A stretch of DNA of 64,000 bases from Sphingosinicella flava. GTDB lineage: Bacteria > Pseudomonadota > Alphaproteobacteria > Sphingomonadales > Sphingomonadaceae. This document shows, piece after piece, positions 1-9,015 of the stretch (its first letter is position 1; the number at the start of each line of letters is the position of its first letter). The notes below the pieces were generated by a model. The model saw nothing but the letters and a program-made list of their open reading frames with translations, did no database searches and was not told the DNA's origin. Where the stretch lies: the NCBI RefSeq assembly GCF_016025255.1, contig NZ_CP065592.1, positions 601,122-665,121 on the forward strand, written 5' to 3'. A program made the position numbers and the translations under genes.

Positions 1-7
1 CGCTGGA

Positions 8-1918
8 ATGATCGCCGAAGCCGGGCTTGCTGCGCTTTGGATCGCCGCGTCGCTCTCCCTTCTCCAATTGGCCCTCGGCATCGCTGCCTTGCGCGGCGTA
101 CCGGTCGCGGCATCCGTGCGCCCCTTGGCGGTGGCGCAGGGGCTGATCGCCGCCTTGGCCTTCGCCTGCCTCATCCTCCTGTTTCTGCGCACGGACCTGT
201 CGGTATTGCTGGTTGCGCAGAACAGCCATTCCGCCAAGCCGTGGCTCTACAAATTCGCCGGAAGCTGGGGCAATCACGAAGGGTCGATGCTGCTCTGGGT
301 GACCGTCCTTGCGCTGGCGGGCGGGGCGGTCGCCTTGTTCGAGCGCAAGCTGGCGGACACGATGCTGACCGCCACCTTGATGGCGCAGGCCGCGATCAGC
401 CTCGGCTTCTACGCTTTCCTTCTCTTCGCCTCCAATCCGTTCGCGCGGCTGGATCCCGCCCCGGCTGAGGGTGCGGGCCTCAATCCCTTGCTGCAAGATC
501 CCGGTCTCGCCTTCCATCCGCCGACGCTCTACCTCGGTTATGTCGGCATTTCGGTTGCCTTTTCCTTCGCGGTGGGCGCGCTTGTGACACGCGATGTCGG
601 CCCGGCCTTCGCGCGGGCGATGCGGCCTTGGGTATTGGCGGCGTGGACCCTGCTGACGCTCGGCATAACGGCGGGCAGCTATTGGGCTTATTACGAGCTT
701 GGCTGGGGCGGCTGGTGGTTCTGGGATCCGGTCGAAAACGCCTCGCTCATGCCCTGGCTTGCGGCGACCGCCCTTCTGCATTCGGTGACGGTGCTGGCGA
801 CTCGCGGCGGGCTGCGTGCCTGGACGGTGATGCTGGCGGTCGTCGCTTTTTCCATGTCGATGGTCGGCACGTTTCTCGTGCGGTCGGGCATTCTTACCAG
901 CGTCCACAGCTTCGCCGTCGATCCGTCGCGAGGGACGTTCATTCTCGCCTTGCTCGCGCTTTACATCGGCGGCGCGCTCGCCTTGTTCGCGTTGCGCGTC
1001 GGGACGGTGCGCGAAGGCGCGACCTTCGATCCGGTAAGCCGGGAAGGGGCGCTCGTCGCCAACAACCTCCTGCTGTCCGTCATCCTCGGCATTGTTTTGG
1101 TCGGCACGCTTTACCCGCTCGCCTTGGAAGCCGCGACGGGAGAGAAATTGTCGGTCGGCCCGCCTTATTTCAACAGCGCCGCGGGGCCACTGGCGCTTAT
1201 CCTCGTCTTCCTGATGGGAGCAGGGCCGCTCATCCGTTGGCGGCGGGACAGCCTGACCGCCGCCGCGCGGCGCATGGCCGTTCCGCTTGCCGCCTGCGCG
1301 CTTACATTTGCCGCTTTGCTCGCTTCGGCGCCGGGCATCGGCCTATTGCCGCTTCTGGGCATGACCTTGGCTGTCGGCGTGGGGTTGGCAAGCCTCGCGC
1401 CGCTCTGGGGGCGCAATCTTCGCCGGACGCCGCTTTTCACCTGGGGCATGGCGATCGCGCATTTGGGAGTCGCGGTCAGTCTGGGGGGTATGGCATCGGA
1501 CAGTGCCTTTACCCGGGAACGCCTCGCCGCCGTCCGCCCGGGCGAGCCGGTGCGCGTCGGAGATTTTATGGTGCGCTTGGAGGGGGTCGATCCCATCGCG
1601 GGGCCGAACTGGACGGCGATGGAGGGGCGCGTGCTGGTCGAGAGGGGCGGCGGCAGCTTCATCCTCCGGCCGCAGGCACGCACCTTCACCTCGCCGCCGA
1701 CCGAAACCAGCGAGGCTGCGATCGCCACGCGCGTGGATGGGCAGCTCTATGTCGTGCTCGGCCGTCAGAATGAGGATGGCCGCTGGCAGCTTCGCTTGTG
1801 GTGGAAGCCGTTCGTCACGTTCATCTGGCTTGGCGGCGCGCTGATCGCGCTGGGCGGCGCCTTGTCGATCATCGGGCGGGTACGGCGCGAAGGACGGCCG
1901 AAGGAGCGCGCGGCATGA
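8..1918 (+). CDS. ccmF: Cytochrome c-type biogenesis heme lyase subunit CcmF
   Basis: CcmF is the integral membrane core of the system I heme lyase. It takes heme from holo-CcmE and, with CcmH, attaches it to apocytochrome c at the periplasmic face. The 636-residue protein is almost wholly hydrophobic segments and has the family-defining tryptophan-rich signature WGGWWFWDPVENASLMPW at about residues 233-250. Its length is normal for the family. The ATG lies only 8 bases into the window, so an upstream ccmE and the ribosome site cannot be judged. The stop overlaps the ATG of the next gene (ATGA), which indicates translational coupling in a ccmFGH operon. The identification is secure. Confidence 0.96.
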   Translation: MIAEAGLAALWIAASLSLLQLALGIAALRGVPVAASVRPLAVAQGLIAALAFACLILLFLRTDLSVLLVAQNSHSAKPWLYKFAGSWGNHEGSMLLWVTVLALAGGAVALFERKLADTMLTATLMAQAAISLGFYAFLLFASNPFARLDPAPAEGAGLNPLLQDPGLAFHPPTLYLGYVGISVAFSFAVGALVTRDVGPAFARAMRPWVLAAWTLLTLGITAGSYWAYYELGWGGWWFWDPVENASLMPWLAATALLHSVTVLATRGGLRAWTVMLAVVAFSMSMVGTFLVRSGILTSVHSFAVDPSRGTFILALLALYIGGALALFALRVGTVREGATFDPVSREGALVANNLLLSVILGIVLVGTLYPLALEAATGEKLSVGPPYFNSAAGPLALILVFLMGAGPLIRWRRDSLTAAARRMAVPLAACALTFAALLASAPGIGLLPLLGMTLAVGVGLASLAPLWGRNLRRTPLFTWGMAIAHLGVAVSLGGMASDSAFTRERLAAVRPGEPVRVGDFMVRLEGVDPIAGPNWTAMEGRVLVERGGGSFILRPQARTFTSPPTETSEAAIATRVDGQLYVVLGRQNEDGRWQLRLWWKPFVTFIWLGGALIALGGALSIIGRVRREGRPKERAA

Positions 1919-2442
1919 AGCGGCTCATCCTGTGGCTGCCGCTCGCGATTTTCGCGCTCTTCCTGACGATCGTCGCTTTCGGCCTCGGCCGCGCGCCGGA
2001 GGCCACGATCCAGTCCCAATTGATCGGGAAGAGCGTGCCGGACTTCACGCTGCCGCCGGCCTTGCCGGGGCGTGAGGGTCTGGCAAGCGCCGATCTCAGG
2101 CAAGGGAAAGCGCGCGTCGTCAACATCTTCGCCAGCTGGTGCGTGCCCTGCATCGCCGAATCGCCCTTTCTCCTTGAAATGAAGGCGCGGGGCGTGCCGA
2201 TCGATGCCATCGCCATTCGCGACCGGCCGGAAGACATCGCGCGTTTCCTGTCGCGCCACGGCGATCCTTATGAGCGGATCGGCGCCGACAGGGACAGCGC
2301 GGTGCAACTGGCGCTCGGATCGGCGGGCGTTCCCGAAACCTTCGTCATCGATGGCCAGGGCATTGTCCGCTACCAGCATGTCGGCGGTATCGGCCGGGAT
2401 CAGATGGAGGCGCTGATCCGTGCCTGGAAGGACGCGCAATGA
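1915..2442 (+). CDS. ccmG: Thiol:disulfide interchange protein DsbE/CcmG
   Basis: This membrane-anchored periplasmic thioredoxin-like protein keeps the cysteines of apocytochrome c (via CcmH) reduced before heme ligation. It has 175 residues. An N-terminal membrane anchor spans about residues 3-24, followed by a thioredoxin fold with the redox motif WCVPC (Cys76 and Cys79). The cis-proline region (GVPETFVIDGQG) is also present. The ATG at 1915 overlaps the ccmF stop. A longer in-frame reading back to 1798 would lie inside ccmF and is rejected. It ends overlapping ccmH by 4 bases. Confidence 0.95.
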   Translation: MKRLILWLPLAIFALFLTIVAFGLGRAPEATIQSQLIGKSVPDFTLPPALPGREGLASADLRQGKARVVNIFASWCVPCIAESPFLLEMKARGVPIDAIAIRDRPEDIARFLSRHGDPYERIGADRDSAVQLALGSAGVPETFVIDGQGIVRYQHVGGIGRDQMEALIRAWKDAQ

Positions 2443-2843
2443 GGAAGGTCGCGCCGATTCTCACCCTGATTCTTGCCGCGCCTCTCGATGCTCAATCGAA
2501 TCTGCCGCCCGCCGAATATGCCGACACGCAACTTGCCGATCCAGGCCAAGAGGCGGAAGCGAGGGCGTTGATGGAAAGCCTGCGTTGCCTGGTCTGCCAG
2601 GGCCAATCGATCGCGGACAGCGATGCCGATATGGCGGGCGACATGCGCGCGCTCGTCCGGCGGCGGATCGCGGCCGGTGAGCGGCCCGAAGATATCCGGC
2701 GCTGGCTGGTCGGCCGTTACGGCAATTGGGTCAGCTACAATCCTCCCGTGGAGCCTGCGACATGGCCGCTCTGGGCTGCGCCTTTAGTGTTGGTTGCCGC
2801 AGGCCTGTTCCTGGCGCGCGGACGGTTCCGGAGGCGGCGGTGA
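2439..2843 (+). CDS. ccmH: Cytochrome c-type biogenesis protein CcmH
   Basis: This is the thiol-reductant subunit that presents apocytochrome c to CcmF. The 134-residue protein has a cleavable signal peptide (about residues 1-19) and the family motif LRCLVCQGQ with redox cysteines at Cys50 and Cys53. A C-terminal transmembrane helix (about 108-126) is followed by an Arg-rich tail. The size matches the short CcmH (CcmL type), with the TPR part encoded separately by the next gene. It overlaps its neighbours on both sides, as expected inside a ccm operon. Confidence 0.95.
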   Translation: MRKVAPILTLILAAPLDAQSNLPPAEYADTQLADPGQEAEARALMESLRCLVCQGQSIADSDADMAGDMRALVRRRIAAGERPEDIRRWLVGRYGNWVSYNPPVEPATWPLWAAPLVLVAAGLFLARGRFRRRR

Positions 2844-3484
2844 TGACGTCCTGGCTGATCTTTCTCCTTCTGGCCCTCGCCGTGCTGGCGGGTCTGCGCT
2901 GGCTCGGCGGGATGCGCGGCGCGAGCCTGCAGTTCGCGCTCTCCGCCTTGCTGATCGCGGCGGCAGGCTATGCCTGGCAAGGCCGTCCGGGGCTCCGCGA
3001 AGCCCGCCCCGCAGCGGCCGCCGAGCGCGGGATCGCGCAGACGCCCTTTTCGATGGCGCGGAAGGAATTGTTCGGCCAGTTCGACGCTTCCGGCGCCTGG
3101 CTCACCCTGTCCGACGGCTATCGCGCGCGTGGCGATACGAAGGGCGCGGTCGATATCGTGCGCAGCGGGCTCCGCAAATATCCGGACAATGCCGTTCTCT
3201 GGCTCGGCCTCGCAGACGCGCTTGTCGTCCACGGCGATGGCCGTGTGACGCCCGCCGCGCGCGCCGCGTTCGAACGTGCAGGCCGACTCGCGCCCCAGCA
3301 TCCGGCACCCCGCCTTTTCTATGGCATGGCCTTGGCCAGGAGCGGGTCGTTCGATGAGGCGGAACGATTATGGCGCGCCTTGCTGGCCGATTCACCGGCC
3401 GATGCGCCCTGGCGCCGCGTCGTGGAAGATCAGTTGAAACTGGTCGACGAAGCGCGGGAAATGCAGCGCACGACACAACCCTAA
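2843..3484 (+). CDS. CcmI-like TPR protein of cytochrome c maturation
   Basis: The protein has 213 residues. Two N-terminal hydrophobic segments (about residues 3-18 and 26-43) are followed by TPR-like helices, for example around WLGLADALVVHGDG and PRLFYGMALARSGSFDEAERLW. This matches the C-terminal part of CcmH or CcmI in other proteobacteria, which chaperones apocytochrome c for the heme lyase. The chosen ATG at 2843 overlaps the ccmH stop (TGATG), and the protein from this point begins with a membrane segment. It is shorter than classical CcmI, so ccmI or 'tetratricopeptide repeat protein' are both reasonable names. Confidence 0.82.
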   Translation: MTSWLIFLLLALAVLAGLRWLGGMRGASLQFALSALLIAAAGYAWQGRPGLREARPAAAAERGIAQTPFSMARKELFGQFDASGAWLTLSDGYRARGDTKGAVDIVRSGLRKYPDNAVLWLGLADALVVHGDGRVTPAARAAFERAGRLAPQHPAPRLFYGMALARSGSFDEAERLWRALLADSPADAPWRRVVEDQLKLVDEAREMQRTTQP

Positions 3485-3514
3485 GCGTCACCCCGGATTC
3501 CGCCAGGGTGACGC
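3485..3514. terminator. Hairpin between convergent ccm operon and ald
   Basis: A perfect 9-bp stem (GCGTCACCC and GGGTGACGC) encloses a 12-base loop. It starts directly after the last stop of the ccm operon and precedes the 3' end of ald. There is no clear T-run, so bidirectional termination is inferred from the stem strength and the convergent position. Confidence 0.5.
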
Positions 3515-3525
3515 AAATCGGACAG

Positions 3526-4626
3526 TCACGCCGCTTCGTAAGGCAGCTCCAGCGCTTCCGCCACGGCCTGGTGCCGGATTTTCCCGCCCGAAACATTCAG
3601 GCCGTTGGCGAGATGGGGGTCGGCTTTCATCGCCGCGTCGGCGCCCTGATTGGCGAGGCGCAGCACGAAGGGCAGGGTGGCGTTGTTCAGCGCGAAGGCC
3701 GAGGTGCGGGCGACCGCGCCCGGCATGTTCGCCACGCAATAATGAATAACGCCGTCAATCTCGAACACGGGATCTTCGTGAGTCGTCGGGCGCGAGGTTT
3801 CGAAACAGCCGCCTTGGTCGATAGCGATATCGACGATCACCGAGCCCCGCTTCATCGTTTTCAGCATATCGCGGGTGACGAGCTTCGGGGCCGCCGCGCC
3901 AGGAACCAGCACCGCGCCGATCACCAGCTCGGCATTGGCGACGGCATTGGCGATGGCCGCCTTCGACGCATAAGCCGTCTTGATCTGGCTGCCGAAATAG
4001 GTGTCGAGCTCGGCCAGGCGATCGTTCGAAATGTCGTAGATCGTCACGTCCGCGCGCTGCCCGACCGCCATCTGCGCCGCGTTGAGGCCGGATACGCCGC
4101 CACCGAGGATCGCGACCTTTGCCGGGGCCACGCCCGGAACGCCGCCGAGCAGAACGCCGCGTCCACCCTGTTCCTTTTCGAGATAATGGGCGCCGACCTG
4201 GATCGACATGCGCCCCGCGACTTCGGACATCGGCTTCAGGAGCGGCAGCGAGCGGTTGCTCGACGTCACCGTCTCATAAGCGATGCAGGTCGCGCCCGAT
4301 TTTATGAGGCCCTCTGCCTGCGGCTTGTCCGCGGCGAGGTGGAGATAGGTGAAGAGCAAGTGGCGCGGCTCGAGCATCGCGATCTCGCTCTGCTGCGGCT
4401 CCTTCACCTTCACAATCATATCAGACTGGGCGAACACCTCTGCCGCCGTACCCACGATGCGGGCGCCGACATCGGTATAGGCCTTATCGTCGAAATCGAT
4501 GCCGAGTCCCGCCTTGGTCTCGACGATCACTTCGTGACCCGCTGCGGTCAATTCCGCAACGGAAGCGGGCGTAAGTCCCACGCGATATTCGTTATTCTTG
4601 ATTTCCTTCGGCACGCCGACGCGCAT
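3526..4626 (-). CDS. ald: Alanine dehydrogenase
   Basis: This enzyme interconverts L-alanine and pyruvate plus ammonium with NAD(H), in alanine catabolism or redox balance. The protein begins MRVGVPKEIKNNE, typical of the family, and has a Rossmann motif VAILGGGVSGLNAA around residue 170. Numbered from the ATG at 4626, the catalytic lysine and histidine fall at Lys75 and His96, the positions known for the family. A GGAG ribosome site (4633-4636) lies 6 bases upstream. This start (366 aa) is preferred over in-frame ATGs at 4629 and 4638. It is divergent from kup and convergent with the ccm operon. Confidence 0.96.
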   Translation of the reverse strand: MRVGVPKEIKNNEYRVGLTPASVAELTAAGHEVIVETKAGLGIDFDDKAYTDVGARIVGTAAEVFAQSDMIVKVKEPQQSEIAMLEPRHLLFTYLHLAADKPQAEGLIKSGATCIAYETVTSSNRSLPLLKPMSEVAGRMSIQVGAHYLEKEQGGRGVLLGGVPGVAPAKVAILGGGVSGLNAAQMAVGQRADVTIYDISNDRLAELDTYFGSQIKTAYASKAAIANAVANAELVIGAVLVPGAAAPKLVTRDMLKTMKRGSVIVDIAIDQGGCFETSRPTTHEDPVFEIDGVIHYCVANMPGAVARTSAFALNNATLPFVLRLANQGADAAMKADPHLANGLNVSGGKIRHQAVAEALELPYEAA

Positions 4627-4658
4627 CATCCACTCCATTGGTCTGAATTTTGCGCGGA

Positions 4659-4687
4659 CCTATAGCGGCGCTGAATCATTTTGTCGC
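4659..4687 (-). promoter_or_regulatory. Candidate sigma70-type promoter for ald
   Basis: Reading the minus strand, GCGACA (4687-4682) is followed after exactly 17 bases by TATAGG (4664-4659), about 32 bases before the ald start codon. Both boxes deviate from consensus, so this is a sequence-only suggestion. Confidence 0.4.
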
Positions 4688-4779
4688 CGTTGCGAACCAA
4701 ATTCTGGCATGCTAAGCGCCGCCGGCCTTGGCGGGGCCAGGGTGTTTGAAGGGAATTGAAGGCGACAGCCTTTTCGAAA

Positions 4780-6711
4780 ATGACCGACACCGCCGCCCCA
4801 TCGCTCCCATCGGATCGCCCCGCTGGAGAACAGCCCCATCATGGCGGACTCGCCAAGCTGGCCCTTGGCGCCATGGGCATCGTCTTCGGCGACATCGGCA
4901 CCAGCCCGATCTATGCCTTCCGCGAAACGTTCGCCGGGCACCATCCGCTGACTCCGGACGCGCTGCACATCGTCGGTGTGCTGAGCCTGATCTTCTGGTC
5001 GATGATGATCGTCGTGTCGATCAAATATGTCGGCGTTATCATGCGCGCGGACAATAAGGGGGAGGGCGGCAGCCTCGCGCTCCTCGCGCTCATCAACCGC
5101 AAGGCGGAAGGCAAGAAATGGACGGCGGGCATCGTCATGCTCGGCGTGTTCGCGACGGCGCTCTTCTATGGCGACAGCATGATCACCCCGGCCATTTCGG
5201 TGCTTTCGGCGGTGGAAGGCCTGACCACGGTCGAATCGAGCTTCGGGCCGTTCGTCCTGCCCATCGCCGTCGGCATCCTCGTCGGGCTGTTCGCCATCCA
5301 GGCGCGCGGCACCGCGAAGGTCGGCGCGCTCTTCGGGCCAATCATGCTCCTTTATTTCCTGACTTTGTCGGTGCTCGGCGTTTCGCACATCGTCAACATG
5401 CCGGGCATCGTTCTCGAGACCCTCAATCCATTCAACGCCGTGCAATTCTTCCTCGCTGACGGATGGCGGGCTTTCCTGGCTCTAGGATCCGTCGTGCTGG
5501 CGGTGACGGGCGCGGAGGCGCTTTATGCCGATATGGGCCATTTCGGGCGCAAGCCCATCGGCGTATCCTGGCTATTCTTCGTCATGCCCGCTCTCATGCT
5601 CAATTATATGGGGCAGGGGGCGATGCTCCTGTCGCTCGACCCGGCGGCGGCGATCGAAACGGTCAGGAACCCGTTCTTCCTTCTCGCGCCGGAAAACTTC
5701 CGCTTGCCGCTCGTCATCCTCGCGACGCTTGCCACGATCATTGCCAGCCAGGCGGTGATTTCCGGGGCCTTTTCAGTGACGCAGCAGGCGATCCAGCTCG
5801 GCTTCATCCCGCGCCTCCGCATCCTCCACACCAGCGCGTCGGCGGCGGGGCAGATCTATATTCCAGCGATAAACTGGGCGCTGATGGTCATGGTGATCCT
5901 GCTCGTGCTGTTCTTCCAGAATTCGAGCAACCTCGCCGCCGCCTACGGCATCGCGGTGACCGGCGCCATGCTGATCGACACTTGCCTGCTCGCTGTCGTC
6001 CTTTTCTCCCTCTGGAGGTGGAAGCCCTGGTTCTCGCTGCCCTTGCTCGCCATCTTTTTCATCGTCGACCTCGCCTATTTCGGCGCGAACATGACGAAGG
6101 TTCCGGACGGCGGCTGGGTGCCGCTCCTGATCGGGCTCATCGCCTTCACCTTGCTCACCACCTGGGCGAAGGGGCGGCAGCTGATGCTCGCCCGCATGCG
6201 CGAGGCATCGATTCCCGCCTCCATCTTCATCAAATCGGCCGCGAGCAGCGCCACGCGCGTTCCGGGCACCGCCGTGTTCATGACGACCTCGGCCGACGGC
6301 GTCCCCCACTCGCTGCTCCACAATTTGAAGCATAATAAGGTGCTGCATGAACGTGTCATGCTCCTCACCGTCAAGATTGAGGATGTGCCCTATGTCGGCG
6401 AAGACCGGCGGTTCGAATTGAGCGATCTTGGCAGCGGCTTTTACCGCCTTGTCGTCCGATATGGCTTCATGCAGGATTCCGACGTGCCGGCGGCGCTTCA
6501 GCGCGTGGAGAAATGCGGCTCGGTGTTCAACATGATGGAAACCAGCTTCTTCCTTGCTCGGCAGACCCTTATCGCGTCATCGCGGCCGGGCATGGCCATA
6601 TGGCGGGAACGCTTGTTCAGCTGGATGCTGCGCAATGCGGAAAGCGCGATGGAATTCTTCAAATTGCCGCCGAACCGGGTCGTCGAGCTTGGCAGCCAGG
6701 TCGAAATTTGA
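4780..6711 (+). CDS. kup: Kup-family low-affinity potassium transporter
   Basis: This inner-membrane K+ uptake protein (KUP/HAK/KT family, probably proton-coupled) has 643 residues. Its N-terminal half carries about 12 hydrophobic segments, and a soluble C-terminal tail of roughly 150 residues follows. Typical Kup landmarks are [13 protein letters not shown] near the N-terminus, [34 protein letters not shown] and the [10 protein letters not shown] segment. The ATG at 4780 (MTDTAAP) is chosen over an upstream TTG at 4756, because Kup proteins usually begin with a short polar tail. The next gene starts within the stop codon, so the two are likely cotranscribed. Confidence 0.95.
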   Translation: MTDTAAPSLPSDRPAGEQPHHGGLAKLALGAMGIVFGDIGTSPIYAFRETFAGHHPLTPDALHIVGVLSLIFWSMMIVVSIKYVGVIMRADNKGEGGSLALLALINRKAEGKKWTAGIVMLGVFATALFYGDSMITPAISVLSAVEGLTTVESSFGPFVLPIAVGILVGLFAIQARGTAKVGALFGPIMLLYFLTLSVLGVSHIVNMPGIVLETLNPFNAVQFFLADGWRAFLALGSVVLAVTGAEALYADMGHFGRKPIGVSWLFFVMPALMLNYMGQGAMLLSLDPAAAIETVRNPFFLLAPENFRLPLVILATLATIIASQAVISGAFSVTQQAIQLGFIPRLRILHTSASAAGQIYIPAINWALMVMVILLVLFFQNSSNLAAAYGIAVTGAMLIDTCLLAVVLFSLWRWKPWFSLPLLAIFFIVDLAYFGANMTKVPDGGWVPLLIGLIAFTLLTTWAKGRQLMLARMREASIPASIFIKSAASSATRVPGTAVFMTTSADGVPHSLLHNLKHNKVLHERVMLLTVKIEDVPYVGEDRRFELSDLGSGFYRLVVRYGFMQDSDVPAALQRVEKCGSVFNMMETSFFLARQTLIASSRPGMAIWRERLFSWMLRNAESAMEFFKLPPNRVVELGSQVEI

Positions 6712-7217
6712 ACGCTGGCTCGCCGATCATCGTCACGGCGCTGTTCGCCGGCGAGGATCATGGCTGGCTAGAGGGGCTGCGCCGGCGGCATTTCCCGCCT
6801 GAACGGAACCAGGTTCCGGTGCATCTCACCCTGTTTCATCATTTGCCTCCGGGCGTCGAGGCGGAACTCGGGCAGCGGCTCGGCGTCATCACTGCGAGCT
6901 CTCCGCCGCGCGCGACCATTGCCGGAATTCTCAACCTTGGCGGCGGCACCGCCTTCCGCGTGGAAAGCGAGGAGTTGAAGGCTATCCGGGCCAGCCTCGC
7001 CGAGGCTTTTCGCGGCTTGTTGACGCCCCAGGACCAGGCGGGCTGGCGCCCGCACATCACGATCCAGAACAAGGTGACGCCCGCCGCAGCGAAGGCGCTC
7101 CAGCAGGAGCTCAGTATTGGTTTCAGCATCCGCCCGCTCGGCATTGCGGGCTTGCAAAGCTGGGCCTATCGCGGCGGCCCATGGCAGCCGATCCGCCGCC
7201 ATCCCTTCCGCGGCTGA
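6708..7217 (+). CDS. 2H phosphoesterase superfamily protein (2'-5' RNA ligase-like)
   Basis: The 169-residue protein has the two His-x-Thr motifs of the 2H phosphoesterase fold: HLTLFHHLP in the N-terminal half and HITIQNKV in the C-terminal half. Related proteins (LigT/ThpR) hydrolyse cyclic 2',3'-phosphates or ligate 2'-5' RNA; the substrate here is unknown. No ATG exists near the N-terminus. The likely start is TTG at 6708, overlapping the kup stop, with AGG about 7 bases upstream. The link to kup is probably positional only. The gene is convergent with the DUF3775 gene, with no gap between the stop codons. Confidence 0.8.
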   Translation: MNAGSPIIVTALFAGEDHGWLEGLRRRHFPPERNQVPVHLTLFHHLPPGVEAELGQRLGVITASSPPRATIAGILNLGGGTAFRVESEELKAIRASLAEAFRGLLTPQDQAGWRPHITIQNKVTPAAAKALQQELSIGFSIRPLGIAGLQSWAYRGGPWQPIRRHPFRG

Positions 7218-7637
7218 TCAGTCGAGCTGGCCGACGCCGTCGCAGCTATAGTCGAAGGCCGTAAGCCCGGCCTCGAGGTGCGAGCCCAAAAGCGGCATGT
7301 CGAGCAATTCGTCGATCGCCGATTCCGCATCATTCTCGCTCGCCTCGGCGAACGCTTCGTCCCACTCGCTTGCGTCATAAGTGCCGCGCCCCACCCAAGC
7401 GAGCGCCAGCGTTTCGGCCAGCTGGTCGTCGGCAAGATCGTCGAGCGCCGCGCGGAGCTCGTCCTCGACATCGTTCAACTCGTCTTCGAGGACCGACAAA
7501 GCCTCACCTCCCTCATCGTCGAAATCGTCGACATTGTCGGGATCCTCGTCGGGATCGGCGGCAGGCACCTGCGCCTCGGCTTCACGGGCGCGAATGATGA
7601 TCCTGCACAGGCTGTCGAGCGGGGTGAGCAAATCCAT
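7218..7637 (-). CDS. DUF3775 domain-containing acidic protein
   Basis: This is a 139-residue acidic protein of unknown function. The N-terminus (MDLLTPLDSLCRIIIRAREAEAQ) and the later stretch around AWVGRGTYDASEWDEAFAEA match the DUF3775 pattern. Between them lies a low-complexity Asp/Glu-rich segment (about residues 29-50). The ATG at 7637 is preceded by a good GGAGAG ribosome site, so a longer reading to 7718 is not needed. No signal peptide or membrane segment is visible, so it is probably cytoplasmic. The domain call is from pattern memory. Confidence 0.75.
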   Translation of the reverse strand: MDLLTPLDSLCRIIIRAREAEAQVPAADPDEDPDNVDDFDDEGGEALSVLEDELNDVEDELRAALDDLADDQLAETLALAWVGRGTYDASEWDEAFAEASENDAESAIDELLDMPLLGSHLEAGLTAFDYSCDGVGQLD

Positions 7638-7778
7638 GAAACTCTCCGTGGCTTTCCGCTCGAAACGACAGGACAGGCGGCTGGTTCCGGCGCGATGCGT
7701 TCGCCTGTTGACCGCCATGCCGCCCCTGCCTATAGCGCGGCCTCGCCCGGCGCGAAGGATGCGCCGCGATGCCCATGG

Positions 7779-7855
7779 GGCGGAGTAGCTCAGCTGGTTA
7801 GAGCAGCGGAATCATAATCCGCGTGTCGGGGGTTCAAGTCCCTCCTCCGCTACCA
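7779..7855 (+). tRNA. tRNA with CAU anticodon (tRNA-Met elongator, or tRNA-Ile2)
   Basis: A full 77-base cloverleaf including encoded CCA can be folded. The acceptor stem is GGCGGAG/CTCCGCT, closed by a G1-U72 pair. The D-stem is GCTC/GAGC and the anticodon stem GCGGA/TCCGC, with loop ATCATAA and anticodon CAT at 7813-7815. The T-stem is GGGGG/CCCTC with loop TTCAAGT. The anticodon stem lacks the three G-C pairs of initiator tRNA, so it is not tRNA-fMet. CAU can belong to elongator Met or to Ile2 (after lysidine modification); Met is the usual annotation. Confidence 0.95.
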
Positions 7856-7973
7856 TCTTCTGAATGTATTCCGCTCATGTGATTTGAACGCGGTATCATG
7901 TCCATTCCCACCGAATATGCGCGTCTGGCTCATTGAGGCGGCAAATCTCATTCCGGCTGCGCGGGGAAGTTGA

Positions 7974-8846
7974 ATGAACCAGAGGGTACGACGTTTTGCC
8001 TGCACGCAGTGCGGCAAATGCTGCGATCGTTCACCCGAAGTTAGCTTGTCTGAAGCGGCGGCGCTTGCGGACATATTCGTGTTTCGGCTGATGTTCCGCC
8101 TTTATTGGCTGCCGCGCCGGCTGAGCGATTATCTGGCAAACGACGACACACCGGCCAATGCGAGCGCGGCTTTTTATGAAAAGAAGCGCCTCCTGAGTGC
8201 CTTTGCCGCCCGCAAGTCGCAAGCGAAGGTTCGTCGTGACGGCAAGTCGATTGATTATACGAAGTATCTCATGATCTCGGCGCTAGCGCTCGACACGAAC
8301 TCCGGCGCTTGCAGCGCTCTCAATGGCAATCGCTGCGGAATCTATGATCGCCGGCCATTGAGCTGCCGCACGGTACCATTTCACTATTCGCGCGTGGAGG
8401 CTTTGTCGGAAGCCGTCCTCGAAACGTTCGTCGAGACGCCAGGTTATCGCTGCGACACCGGTGAGACTGCGGGCATCGTGCTCGAAGACGGCCGGATCGT
8501 TGTTTCGCAGATCAAAACGGCGCGTGATGAAGCGATAATGTCCGCCGCGCGCGACCAGCATTGGGGCCAAGCGATCGTGCGGCGGATGAATATTGCTTCG
8601 CCAGACGCGCGCATTCTGCCGACACTCGAGGAAGTCGAAGCCAACGCCCAATTCGCGGCGACCACGGTTTCAATGCTTCCCGCCTGGCGGACCGCCGCCG
8701 ATATGGGGATCATGAGTATGGAAGAATGCCGCAAGCTGACCGCGCTCCAAATCGATGTCGTTGGTCAGGAGCTTGACGCTGGCCGGGCTCTCCGGATGCG
8801 CGGGAAACACTGGTCGACATGCGGGAGGAGTATCGGCGCTATCTGA
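7974..8846 (+). CDS. YkgJ-type cysteine cluster (CxxCGKCC) protein
   Basis: The 290-residue protein begins with the signature CTQCGKCC (about residues 10-17) and has a second conserved block CSALNGNRCGIYDRRPLSCR around residues 110-130. This is the Fe/Zn-chelating YkgJ/FliB-like domain (PF03692 type). The biochemical role of the family is poorly defined. The ATG at 7974 has GGGGAAG just upstream. The gene follows the tRNA by about 120 bases and looks less GC-rich than the surrounding housekeeping genes. No partner gene is evident. The domain call is good; the function is unknown. Confidence 0.8.
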   Translation: MNQRVRRFACTQCGKCCDRSPEVSLSEAAALADIFVFRLMFRLYWLPRRLSDYLANDDTPANASAAFYEKKRLLSAFAARKSQAKVRRDGKSIDYTKYLMISALALDTNSGACSALNGNRCGIYDRRPLSCRTVPFHYSRVEALSEAVLETFVETPGYRCDTGETAGIVLEDGRIVVSQIKTARDEAIMSAARDQHWGQAIVRRMNIASPDARILPTLEEVEANAQFAATTVSMLPAWRTAADMGIMSMEECRKLTALQIDVVGQELDAGRALRMRGKHWSTCGRSIGAI

Positions 8847-8864
8847 ACGGTTGATGCTGATGCT

Positions 8865-8881
8865 GGCACCTAACAGGTGCC
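8865..8881 (+). terminator. Small hairpin after the YkgJ-type gene
   Basis: A perfect 6-bp stem GGCACC/GGTGCC with loop TAACA is followed by a moderately T-rich stretch. It lies 19 bases after the stop codon. It is short, so termination is only a possibility. Confidence 0.3.
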
Positions 8882-9015
8882 GCTTTGATTTCGAGCGTCT
8901 CCGCCGATACGTGGCCTTACTCGTCTTTACAATCGCGACGTTGGTCGAAAACATCTGGGATTAATTGCTCTTTGGAGCCTTAAGTGCTCTCACATAAATG
9001 AATCGGCGGGAATCC

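Noticed and set aside
3370-4665. Plus-strand open frame (431 codons) opposite ald
   Set aside because: Ald is unmistakable on the minus strand; the opposite frame is rich in Arg/His/Asp and matches no family.
8755-8964. Short plus-strand frame overlapping the end of the YkgJ-type gene
   Set aside because: It overlaps in another frame, has no good ribosome site, and contains the 8865-8881 hairpin.
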